Source of the DNA: CAZNMF01 sp035547155
GTDB lineage: Bacteria; Acidobacteriota; Vicinamibacteria; Vicinamibacterales; SCN-69-37
NCBI GenBank assembly: GCA_035547155.1
Contig: DASZVJ010000124.1
Coordinates: 1 to 18,916, forward strand
Length of the DNA stretch: 18,916 nt
Direction of reading: 5' to 3'
The notes beneath the pieces are model-generated. The model ran no database searches. It was given only the letters and a program-made list of their open reading frames with translations, and was not told the origin of the DNA. The translations under genes were made by a program, and so were the position numbers. Shown piece after piece: positions 1 to 6,935 of this stretch (positions within the stretch are counted from its first letter, which is position 1; each line of letters starts with the position of its first letter).

Positions 1-1
1 C

Positions 2-475
2 ATGGCGATCATGGTCGGCGGGCAGCCAGACGTATTCGAGCGCGCGCGGCCACTGTGGGACGCGCTCGCCGCCCGGGCGACGCTGATGGGCACGACCGGC
101 GCCGGTCAGGCGACCAAGATGATCAACCAGGTGCTGGTATCCACTGGGCTCGCCGTGCTGGCCGAGGCCTGTGCCTTCGCCGAGCGCGCCGGTGTCGACG
201 TCGAGAGGATTCCGCAGGCCCTGGCCGGCGGCCGCGCGGATTCACGCCAACTGCAGGAGATGTTTCCAAAGATGGTCGCGCGTGCCCATGCAATCACCGG
301 CCGGGCCGTGCTGATGTTGAAAGACCTCGAATTGATTCACGACCTGGCCCGCGGCGTCGGTGCACCCATGCCGGTAACGGCCCTCGTCACTGAGCTGTTT
401 CGACAGATGGTCGCCAACGGCCTCGGCGATCGCGACAACACCGAGATGGTGAATGCCTATCGCGGCACACGCTGA
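2..475 (+). CDS. NAD(P)-dependent 3-hydroxyisobutyrate dehydrogenase-like oxidoreductase, C-terminal part (5' truncated by window edge)
   Basis: The visible 157 residues match the all-helical C-terminal domain of the beta-hydroxyacid dehydrogenase family (3-hydroxyisobutyrate dehydrogenase, tartronate semialdehyde reductase, glyoxylate reductase). These cytosolic enzymes interconvert small hydroxyacids and semialdehydes with NAD(P). The key evidence is the segment GAGQATKMINQ at about residues 33-43. It fits the family pattern in which Lys39 is the catalytic lysine and Asn42 helps bind substrate. The reading frame begins mid-protein: the family is usually about 290 residues long, and the Rossmann domain is missing because it lies left of the window. 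The ATG at position 2 is therefore probably internal, not the true start. The gene ends at TGA 473-475, just before the 3' end of a convergent tRNA-Pro. Substrate cannot be decided from this half. The family call is secure; the exact enzyme is not. Confidence 0.85.
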   Translation: MAIMVGGQPDVFERARPLWDALAARATLMGTTGAGQATKMINQVLVSTGLAVLAEACAFAERAGVDVERIPQALAGGRADSRQLQEMFPKMVARAHAITGRAVLMLKDLELIHDLARGVGAPMPVTALVTELFRQMVANGLGDRDNTEMVNAYRGTR

Positions 476-488
476 TGCAGGGGAGCGA

Positions 489-566
<78 letters not shown>

Positions 567-582
567 CGAAGAATCATCGTAT

Positions 583-667
583 CAGGCTACGGGCCACAGG
601 CCACGGGCTACGAACGGGCCGCCCCCTACGCGGACTGAGATCTGCGTAGCCCGCAGCCCGTAGCCTG
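583..667. repeat. Nested long inverted repeat built from 7-bp units
   Basis: CAGGCTACGGGC (583-594) is the exact reverse complement of GCCCGTAGCCTG (656-667). Inside it, CGGGCTACG (604-612) is the exact reverse complement of CGTAGCCCG (645-653). Each arm is itself a degenerate array of 7-bp units (TACGGGC, CACAGGC, CACGGGC on the left; GTAGCCC, GCAGCCC, GTAGCCT on the right). The element fills most of the gap between the tRNA-Pro 5' end and the 3' end of the TPR lipoprotein gene. It could form a large cruciform or RNA hairpin. A role as terminator or as a mobile miniature repeat is inference. No gene is seen here. Confidence 0.8.
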
Positions 668-673
668 CCGTAG

Positions 674-694
674 GGGCGGCCCTTGTGGCCGCCC
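674..694. terminator. GC-rich hairpin at the 3' end of the TPR gene
   Basis: GGGCGGCC (674-681) and GGCCGCCC (687-694) form a perfect 8-bp stem with a CTTGT loop. It lies 5 bp beyond the TAG stop (complement of 700-702) of the minus-strand TPR gene, where a terminator would be expected. There is no clear U-tract, so classical intrinsic termination is not proven. The same TAGGG.CGGCCC core recurs near 14547 and 15563, also at gene ends. It may therefore be a dispersed repeat that doubles as a transcription barrier. Confidence 0.45.
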
Positions 695-699
695 GTTCG

Positions 700-3600
700 C
701 TACGGTCGTCTCCGCGCGACGTACTTCGTCCCGTCCAGCGCCGTGACGGACAACTGATCGCGCGAGACCGGCTCGAAGTACAGCGTGTCCGACGATCCGT
801 CGTCGCCGAAGAGCATGAGCTGGCCGCGCTGGCTGTTGGCCTTGCCGCGGCTCGTGCGGCCGTCGGACTGCATCACCAGCGTGTAGTTCGCGCTGCTGTC
901 GACCGTCAGCGTCTTCTTCATCGGCAGAAACGCGTTCTCCGGCGTCAGCTCCCACGTGCCGACGATGTCCGGCACGACGCGCGCGTTGGCGGACATGTAT
1001 TGATAGAGGGCCTGCGCGCGCGCCCGATCCTGTTGCTGCTGCATTTGCCGGAACGGCTGCTCCTGCGGCGATTCATAGGCCTGCGGCTGCGATTGCTGCC
1101 GGTTCGACATCATCCGCGCGATCGCGAAGTTCATCTGGTTGACGTCGTTGCGCAGCGAGTCGGGAATGCCCGCGTTCGTCGCGGCCTGCAGATAGCGCTG
1201 CGCCTGATCGACCTGACCGGCCTCGAGGAACGTCTTCGCGAGCTCGACGAGCGCTTCGCCCGATCCGGCCGTCGCCTGATCGCCGAAGTTCGTGTCGCCG
1301 CGAGCGTTGCCGATGCGCGGGATCATCGCGCCCGGCGCCGGGACGAACGACGCCGCGGCGAGGAACTGCTGCTGCGCCTCGTCCTTTCGTCCCAGCGCTC
1401 GCAGTGCTTTGCCCGCCGCCAGGCTCGACTGCGCGAGCATCGTCGCCGCATTGACCGGCGCGGGGACCACGGCACCGTTCGTCGGCTGATCGTCCGGGAA
1501 CATGGCGGTGAACATCTGACGCGAGTAGTCGCTGCGCGACACGCGCGTCCGCACGGCTGCGTTGGCGAGATAGAGATCGACGGCGGCGGCAGACTGATTC
1601 GCGCGCTCGAGCGGTGCGGCCAGCCGCATCCGTGCGCGCATGATCAGCCCGAAGTCGATCGGGTCGCGCGTGAGCGGCGCGCCCTGGCGATTGTCGGGCT
1701 CGTCGAGACGAAGGCGCGCGTCCTCGAGCGCGATGGCCTCGCGAAACGCCGTCGCCGCCTCGGCCGTCTTGCCTTGCTGATCGAGCGTCACGGCCAGATA
1801 CGCCGGCACGCGCGCATCTTCGGGATCGAGTTGTCGCGCGCGCGTGAGATAGCCCGTCGCACCGGACCACGCCGTCTTCGCGATCCGCGTCCACGCGAGC
1901 CGCAGGAGCGGCGCGGCCGTCGTGTTGATGAGCTGCCGCTCGATCGCCTGCTGTTCCTCGGCGAGATCGCGCTGGCCCGTGCTCGCGTAGAAGTCGACGA
2001 GCTCGTCCTGCGCCTCGAGCGACTTCGGGTCAAGCTTCACGGCTTGCTGCAGCGCTGCTTGTGCGCCCGGCAGATCGCCGTCCCACAGGTGCAAGTCCGC
2101 TTCGATCAGGAAGCCGGCGACCGTGCCTTTCGATACCTGCATCGCGCGCTCCATTGCGGAGCGCGCGCGCCGCCGCAGCTCGGCCGCCGTCGCGTCGAGC
2201 TGCGCCGCTCGCGCCAGGTCCGCCTGCGACGGCGGATAGCACGTCGTCGTCGTGATGTGATCCGTGTAGTCGCCGTGATCCTCGTCGTGCGAGCTGCTCG
2301 AGCAGCGATCCTGCCGCAACGATGAGGCTTCGGCGGACATCTGGTTCGCGCGCATCGCGCGGAACTTCGCGTAGAGACGCAGCGCGTCCGGATTGTTGCC
2401 TGCGGCGGCGAGCGCTTGATCGGCGATCGCCTCAGCCTGGTCGTAGCGCTTCAGCGCAGTGAGCGCCATCGCCTTCTGAATCAGCGCGCCGGCGTGTTTG
2501 GCGTTGATGGCGAGCGCTTGGTCCGCGATCTGGATCGCCCGCGTCAGCTCCTGCTCGCGCGAGGTCTGGGCGCGATACTCGACGGTCTCGCGCCGCGGCT
2601 CGACGGCTTCTCCGCGGTTGTCCGCTTCCGTGACGAGATAGCGCGCGAGGTCGGCGTAGCGATCGGGCTGTCGCGGATTCGCGCGCACGGCGTCTTCGAG
2701 CGTGCGGACGGTGTCCTGATAGATCTCGTCGTAGCGCAGGCGCTGCCCGCCGGCGATCTTGTGGATGCGCGTGGCGATGGCGGCGAGCTGATCGGCGCTG
2801 TCGCCGCGCTGCGCGGCCGCGTCGAGATCGGCCCAGGCGCGCGCGGCGTCGCCGTCGACGTGCTGTCGCGAGAGATCCGCCTCGATGGCGCCACGCGCGC
2901 GCGACGTCGCCGCGCTGTCGAGACGCGCGGCCGTTGCCAGATCCGCGGTCATGCGCGCGCGATCGCCCATGCGCGCGGCGGCGGCCGCGCGGCCCAGATA
3001 GCCGGGGGCGAAGTCCGTGCGGCTCGTGAGCGCGAGCGTGTACTCGCGCCGCGCAGTCGCCGGACGTCCAAGCGCGAGCCAGCAGTTCGCGCTGAGATAG
3101 ACGAGATCCGCATTGTCGGGATACGCGGTCCGCGCGAGATCGATTTCGCGCAGCGCAGCCTCGTACTGACCGCTGTCGTGCAGCGTCTTCGCGCGTGCGG
3201 CGTGCGCCGGCGCGAGGTCCGCGCGGCGCGTCGCGCGATTCGCGAACGCCTGGCCGGCCTTCAGCATCGCCGCGCGCATCGCAGGGCCTTTCACGGCGTC
3301 AGGCGTGCCCGTACCGCCGTAATCCACCGGCAGCCGCAGGCGTTGATACGCGTTCGCCAGCTCGTACGCGACGATCGTCCCGTAGACCGTCGAGTAATCC
3401 TGTCCGCCTTGCGCGATGTGGCCGGGAATGCTGACGAGCGGTGGCGGACCGCCCTGTCCCTGCAGGCTGCGTGGCCCACCGCCAAGCGCGTGTTCCGGAC
3501 TGACGATGCCGCTCATTGCCTCGGCCGCGTACGTCCACAATTCGGCTTCGCGGCCTTTGAGGCCGAGCCGCTTCGCGCGGGCGAGGTCGTTCAACGCCGG

Positions 3601-3948
3601 CTGAAATTGTTCGGCGAGCGTCTCGGCCACGCCGCGCGCGAGCACGAACGTCGGATCGTCGCCCGATGCGTCGAGCGCGCGAGAGAACGCCGTCGCCGCA
3701 TCCGGCCAGTGTCCTTGCGTCAACGCGTCGAGGCCATCGAGATACGCGACGAGCGGTGGAGCCGCCGGCGGCGGCAGTTGCCCGCCCGACGGCGGCAGGA
3801 CGTTGGCCGACGCCGACGGCGCTTGCGACGGCAATCCGCCTTCTCGCGGCGGACCAGCGCTGGCGCCAGCGGCGGGCTCCGCTTTGCGGCAACCGGACAC
3901 GACCACGAGCACCGCCGCCGCTACGACCGTCGTCCATCTGTTGCGCAT
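700..3948 (-). CDS. Large TPR-repeat lipoprotein with C-terminal lipocalin-like domain
   Basis: This encodes 1082 residues. The N-terminus has a hydrophobic signal ending in lipobox VSGC, so Cys20 is the likely lipidated residue and the protein should be membrane-anchored outside the cytoplasm. A Pro/Ala/Gly-rich linker follows. Many degenerate TPR-type helical pairs then extend to about residue 960, with recurring Ala-rich helices, DP/NP turns and patterns such as 'A..G.Y..A' and 'A..LDP'. A beta-rich stretch starting with VGTWELT at about residue 997 looks like a small lipocalin-like or META-like domain. An odd Ser/Thr/His/Asp/Cys-rich insert sits at about residues 545-570. GAGGGG lies 3 bases before the ATG, which supports this start. 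Long Arg-rich frames on the opposite strand are shadows: the minus frame alone has a signal sequence and repeat structure. TPR proteins are scaffolds; partner and function are unknown. Confidence 0.88.
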   Translation of the reverse strand: MRNRWTTVVAAAVLVVVSGCRKAEPAAGASAGPPREGGLPSQAPSASANVLPPSGGQLPPPAAPPLVAYLDGLDALTQGHWPDAATAFSRALDASGDDPTFVLARGVAETLAEQFQPALNDLARAKRLGLKGREAELWTYAAEAMSGIVSPEHALGGGPRSLQGQGGPPPLVSIPGHIAQGGQDYSTVYGTIVAYELANAYQRLRLPVDYGGTGTPDAVKGPAMRAAMLKAGQAFANRATRRADLAPAHAARAKTLHDSGQYEAALREIDLARTAYPDNADLVYLSANCWLALGRPATARREYTLALTSRTDFAPGYLGRAAAAARMGDRARMTADLATAARLDSAATSRARGAIEADLSRQHVDGDAARAWADLDAAAQRGDSADQLAAIATRIHKIAGGQRLRYDEIYQDTVRTLEDAVRANPRQPDRYADLARYLVTEADNRGEAVEPRRETVEYRAQTSREQELTRAIQIADQALAINAKHAGALIQKAMALTALKRYDQAEAIADQALAAAGNNPDALRLYAKFRAMRANQMSAEASSLRQDRCSSSSHDEDHGDYTDHITTTTCYPPSQADLARAAQLDATAAELRRRARSAMERAMQVSKGTVAGFLIEADLHLWDGDLPGAQAALQQAVKLDPKSLEAQDELVDFYASTGQRDLAEEQQAIERQLINTTAAPLLRLAWTRIAKTAWSGATGYLTRARQLDPEDARVPAYLAVTLDQQGKTAEAATAFREAIALEDARLRLDEPDNRQGAPLTRDPIDFGLIMRARMRLAAPLERANQSAAAVDLYLANAAVRTRVSRSDYSRQMFTAMFPDDQPTNGAVVPAPVNAATMLAQSSLAAGKALRALGRKDEAQQQFLAAASFVPAPGAMIPRIGNARGDTNFGDQATAGSGEALVELAKTFLEAGQVDQAQRYLQAATNAGIPDSLRNDVNQMNFAIARMMSNRQQSQPQAYESPQEQPFRQMQQQQDRARAQALYQYMSANARVVPDIVGTWELTPENAFLPMKKTLTVDSSANYTLVMQSDGRTSRGKANSQRGQLMLFGDDGSSDTLYFEPVSRDQLSVTALDGTKYVARRRP

Positions 3949-3992
3949 ACGCCCCTCGCGAAACGAGCCGCAATCTTACAGCGGGACTGGCA

Positions 3993-4097
3993 CCAAGGGA
4001 CCAAGGGACCAAGGGACCGGGGGACCAAGGGACCAGGGGACGAAGGGACCAGGGGACCAGGGGACGAAGGGACCAGGGGACGAAGGGACCAGAGGGA
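3993..4097. repeat. 8-bp tandem repeat (CCAAGGGA / CCAGGGGA / CGAAGGGA), about 13 units
   Basis: Direct reading gives thirteen consecutive units of 8 bp, starting at 3993 and varying among CCAAGGGA, CCAGGGGA and CGAAGGGA, with CCGGGGGA once and a 9-bp last unit. The array fills half of the 202-bp region between the divergent TPR lipoprotein and epimerase genes, so it lies where promoters would be expected. The reverse complement of the same unit occurs inside the VWFA gene at 7170-7250. Apparent coding through the array (Gly/Thr/Lys/Asp-rich) is an artefact. Confidence 0.95.
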
Positions 4098-4150
4098 GCT
4101 TTACGGCGGCGGGGCTCGTCGATAGGCTAACGGCTTCCGGAGTCGATTTC

Positions 4151-4993
4151 GTGAAGTTTGGCGTCACCACCTATCTCTGGTCGGCGGAGTTCACGCCTGC
4201 ACAAGTGCCCGTGCTGCCCGAGTTGAAGCGGCGCGGCTTCGACGGCGTCGAGCTGCCGATCTTTCGTCCCGTTGGATTCGACACGCGCTGGATCCGCCGC
4301 GCACTCGACGACAACGGGCTGACTTGCACGATCGCGGCGGTCCTCGTGCCCGGCTTCAGTCTCATCAGCGACGATGCGGACGTGCGGCGACGTTCGATCG
4401 CCAACGTGCGCGACATCGTCCACGTGGCGGCCGAGCTCGGGAGCGAATACGTCGCAGGACCTTTGTATGTGCCGGTTGGCGAGTTGCCTGGCAGACGACG
4501 TACGGAGGCGGAGTGGCGGCGTGCGATCGGCGCGTATCAGCAGCTCGGCGACACGCTCGACGCCGACCGCGTGACGCTCGCGATCGAGCCGCTCAATCGC
4601 TTCGAGACGTTCTTCCTCAACACGATCGACGACGGCGTCGCGCTCTGTGAGGCTGTCGATCATCCGCGCGTCGGGCTGCTGTTCGACACGTTCCACGCGA
4701 ACATCGAGGCGAAGGACGTCGCGCGCGCGTGCCTGACGGGCGGGCGGCACATCAAGTACGTCCACACGAGCGAGAACGATCGCGGCACGCCGGGCTCGGG
4801 CCACGTCGATTGGCCGGGCGTGTTCCGCGCGCTGTCGGCGATCGGCTACGACGGCTGGCTGACGATCGAGAGCTTCGGATTCTCGCTCGGCGATCTCAGC
4901 GCGGCCGCCGCGATCTGGCGTGACATCGAGTCGTCGCCGGAGGTGATTGCGTTCGAAGGGATTGAGTTTTTGAAGAAGGTTCTGGGGTTCTGA
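4151..4993 (+). CDS. Sugar phosphate isomerase/epimerase, D-tagatose/D-psicose 3-epimerase-like TIM barrel
   Basis: The 280-residue product is a metal-dependent xylose-isomerase-like TIM barrel. These cytosolic enzymes epimerise ketoses at C3 or isomerise related sugars. The four metal ligands of ketose 3-epimerases are visible: Glu146 (IEPLNRFE), Asp179 (FDTFH), His205 (HTSEND) and Glu240 (IESF). Their spacing of 33, 26 and 35 residues equals that of Agrobacterium D-psicose 3-epimerase as I recall it (152, 185, 211, 246). The length is normal for the family. I chose GTG 4151 because family homology begins at MKFGVTTYLW and CCGGAG lies about 10 bases upstream; a longer frame would run through the 8-bp repeat. 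The last codons and the TGA stop lie inside another repeat array, so the native C-terminus may have been altered. Substrate is not determined; inositol or other sugar isomerases of the superfamily remain possible. Confidence 0.88.
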   Translation: MKFGVTTYLWSAEFTPAQVPVLPELKRRGFDGVELPIFRPVGFDTRWIRRALDDNGLTCTIAAVLVPGFSLISDDADVRRRSIANVRDIVHVAAELGSEYVAGPLYVPVGELPGRRRTEAEWRRAIGAYQQLGDTLDADRVTLAIEPLNRFETFFLNTIDDGVALCEAVDHPRVGLLFDTFHANIEAKDVARACLTGGRHIKYVHTSENDRGTPGSGHVDWPGVFRALSAIGYDGWLTIESFGFSLGDLSAAAAIWRDIESSPEVIAFEGIEFLKKVLGF

Positions 4994-5047
4994 GGTTCCG
5001 GAGTTCTGGGGTTCGGGTTCTGGGGTTCCGGAGTTCCGGGTTCGGGG
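4979..5047. repeat. Degenerate 7-8 bp tandem repeat (GGTTCTGG / GTTCCGGA) spanning a stop codon
   Basis: From 4979 the sequence runs as repeated GGTTCTGG, GGTTCTGA, GGTTCCGGA, GTTCTGG, GGTTCGG and similar units up to 5047. It encodes the final codons (LGF) and the TGA stop (4991-4993) of the epimerase. It fills the whole gap to the next gene and ends in a G-run that could serve as the ribosome-binding site of the VWFA gene at 5055. Confidence 0.9.
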
Positions 5048-5054
5048 GGCTGCG

Positions 5055-6935
5055 ATGACGAAGACGCACACCGCCGTAGTCGCGCTGATCGCACTCGTAG
5101 AGCTCGTGCATGTCGAGTCGCGCGCACGTGAGCAGAACGCGCAGACTCCGCCCACCTTTCGCGGCGGCGTCGACGTCGTTCAGCTCGACGTCACCGTGCT
5201 CGACAAAGATCGAAAGCCGCTCCGCGGGTTGACGGCCGCCGACTTCACCGTGCTCGAGGATGGATTGCCGCGACCGATCGTCGCCGCGACGCCTGTCGAG
5301 TTGCCGCCGGCCGCAATGCCTGGCGCGGCGTGGATGCGCGACGTCGCCCCGGACGTCGTCAGCAACTCGCGCTACAAGGGCCGTGTCTTCGTCATCCTGT
5401 TCGATGACGCGTATACGAAATTCGATCCAGCAGTGCTCCTTGCGGGACGGCGCATCGCGCACACGGTGATCGATGGCCTCGGGCCCGCAGATGCGGCGGC
5501 CGTGATGTTTGCGTTCGCGGGCACGAAGCAGAACTTCACGCCCGACCATGCGCAGCTCTTGAGAGCGATCGACTCGTTCACGCCGAAGGCGAGCTCGAGC
5601 GCCGGACCGCCGTTGGGCTGCGAGTATCGCGGCCGCAACCGTGCCGGCTGTGTGCTCGACGCGATGGAACACATTGCCGACGCACTGCCGTTAGTGCCGC
5701 CGCGCCGCAAGGTACTCGTGCTCGTCAGTGCAGGCGGATTTCCCATTCCGGCGCTCGACTTCGATCAGGACGCGCCGTCCAACCGCGACGTCCCAGGCAT
5801 CGAGTTGAGTGAAGCGGCGCGCGTGCTGCGCAAGCTGCAGAACGCTAACGTCTCGGTCTATGGGTTCAGCCCGCACGGCCTCGAGGTGCGCGGCTTCAAC
5901 AGCGGCGATGAAAAACTGCGGATGCTCGCCGAGCAGACCGGTGGCGGCGTCGGGCTCAACACGAATGCACCATGGGACAACGTGCCCGTCATGTTCGCCG
6001 AGACGCAGAGCTATTATCTCGTCGCGTTTCAGTCGGGCCATCAGGACGGCCGCGCGCATCGCATTCGCGTGCGCGTGAACCGGCCCGGCGCCGACGTGCG
6101 CGCTCGGAGCGGCTACGTCGCACCGAATCTCGATCATCCCAAGAAGACCGGCAAGCCCGCGCCGGTACGCACGCCGCTCGAGACCGCGCTGGCCAGTGGA
6201 TTTCCCGACAGTACGGTGCCGATCGACGCGAGCATCGCGGCATTTGCGGAGCCGGGACGGCAGACGATGACAGTGCACGTCATCGCGTCGGTGCGTCCGG
6301 GCTTCGTCGACACGCAGGCGCATCGCGTGACGATCCGCACGTCGGTCTTCGACAAGGAATGGAAGGAACGGGGCCGGGACTCGCAGGTCGTGGCGATGTC
6401 GTCGCGCGCGATCGATGCCGCCGGCGTCGTGACCGCGGCCCTGCCGATCAAGCCCGGACGTTACGAGCTGCGCCTCGCGGCCGAAAGCGACGGCAAGGCG
6501 GGAAGCCTATTCACGGATCTGGACATTCCGAACGTCCGAAAGGAGCATCTGTCCGCATCAGGCGTGCTCGTCGGTGCGCCGATCGATCCGGCCGCTCATG
6601 GCGATGGCGAGATCGCCTCATGGCCGATTCAACCGACGACGGTGCGAACGTTCCGCCGCGACGAGCGCGCGTCGGTCTTTTTCGAGATCTATCAAGGTGG
6701 AACCTCTGCGCCCGCACCGGTGTCTCTTCATGTGACTGTGGCCGATAGCTCTGGCGCCATCGTTGTCGACGACACCCGCGACGTCATCGCGGATCGCTTC
6801 ATCGCGGATCGGCGCGCGCCGGTCGTCTACGATCTGCCGTTGACGCGGCTCGGCGCCGGCGAGTATTTGTTGTCGCTCGACATCGCGCTGAAGAAACAGC
6901 ACGTGCAGAGAGAGGTGAGATTCCAGGTCCAATGA
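5055..6935 (+). CDS. VWFA-related Acidobacteria-type secreted protein with extended C-terminal region
   Basis: The 626-residue product matches the VWFA-related family abundant in Acidobacteriota (TIGR03436 type). It has a short hydrophobic N-terminus suggestive of export. A beta-rich N-terminal module follows (VDVVQLDVTVLDKDRKPLRG, about 39-58, then FTVLEDG). The von Willebrand A fold runs from about residue 111 (VFVILFDDAY) through VLVLVSAGG (220-228) and SVYGFSPHG to SYYLVAFQSG (about 319-328). The usual VWA family has a DxSxS metal site; here the strand ends FDDAY, so metal binding is not obvious. Residues from about 360 to 626 form an extra beta-rich region absent from its neighbour. The ATG follows a G-rich stretch at 5044-5049. 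The stop overlaps the next start as ATGA, implying translational coupling. The role is unknown; cell-surface protein interaction is the family-level expectation. Confidence 0.87.
   Translation: MTKTHTAVVALIALVELVHVESRAREQNAQTPPTFRGGVDVVQLDVTVLDKDRKPLRGLTAADFTVLEDGLPRPIVAATPVELPPAAMPGAAWMRDVAPDVVSNSRYKGRVFVILFDDAYTKFDPAVLLAGRRIAHTVIDGLGPADAAAVMFAFAGTKQNFTPDHAQLLRAIDSFTPKASSSAGPPLGCEYRGRNRAGCVLDAMEHIADALPLVPPRRKVLVLVSAGGFPIPALDFDQDAPSNRDVPGIELSEAARVLRKLQNANVSVYGFSPHGLEVRGFNSGDEKLRMLAEQTGGGVGLNTNAPWDNVPVMFAETQSYYLVAFQSGHQDGRAHRIRVRVNRPGADVRARSGYVAPNLDHPKKTGKPAPVRTPLETALASGFPDSTVPIDASIAAFAEPGRQTMTVHVIASVRPGFVDTQAHRVTIRTSVFDKEWKERGRDSQVVAMSSRAIDAAGVVTAALPIKPGRYELRLAAESDGKAGSLFTDLDIPNVRKEHLSASGVLVGAPIDPAAHGDGEIASWPIQPTTVRTFRRDERASVFFEIYQGGTSAPAPVSLHVTVADSSGAIVVDDTRDVIADRFIADRRAPVVYDLPLTRLGAGEYLLSLDIALKKQHVQREVRFQVQ

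Noticed and set aside
685..4125. Plus-strand frames of 546 and 569 residues opposite the TPR gene
   Set aside because: They are extremely Arg/Ala-rich with no domain or signal, as expected for shadows in high-GC DNA. The minus frame has a lipobox and TPR pattern.
3803..4150. N-terminal extension of the epimerase upstream of GTG 4151
   Set aside because: It would run through the 8-bp repeat and the 5' part of the divergent TPR gene. Family similarity begins at the GTG.
3993..5047. CRISPR-like interpretation of the tandem arrays
   Set aside because: Units are 7-8 bp and contiguous with no spacers, and no cas genes are present.
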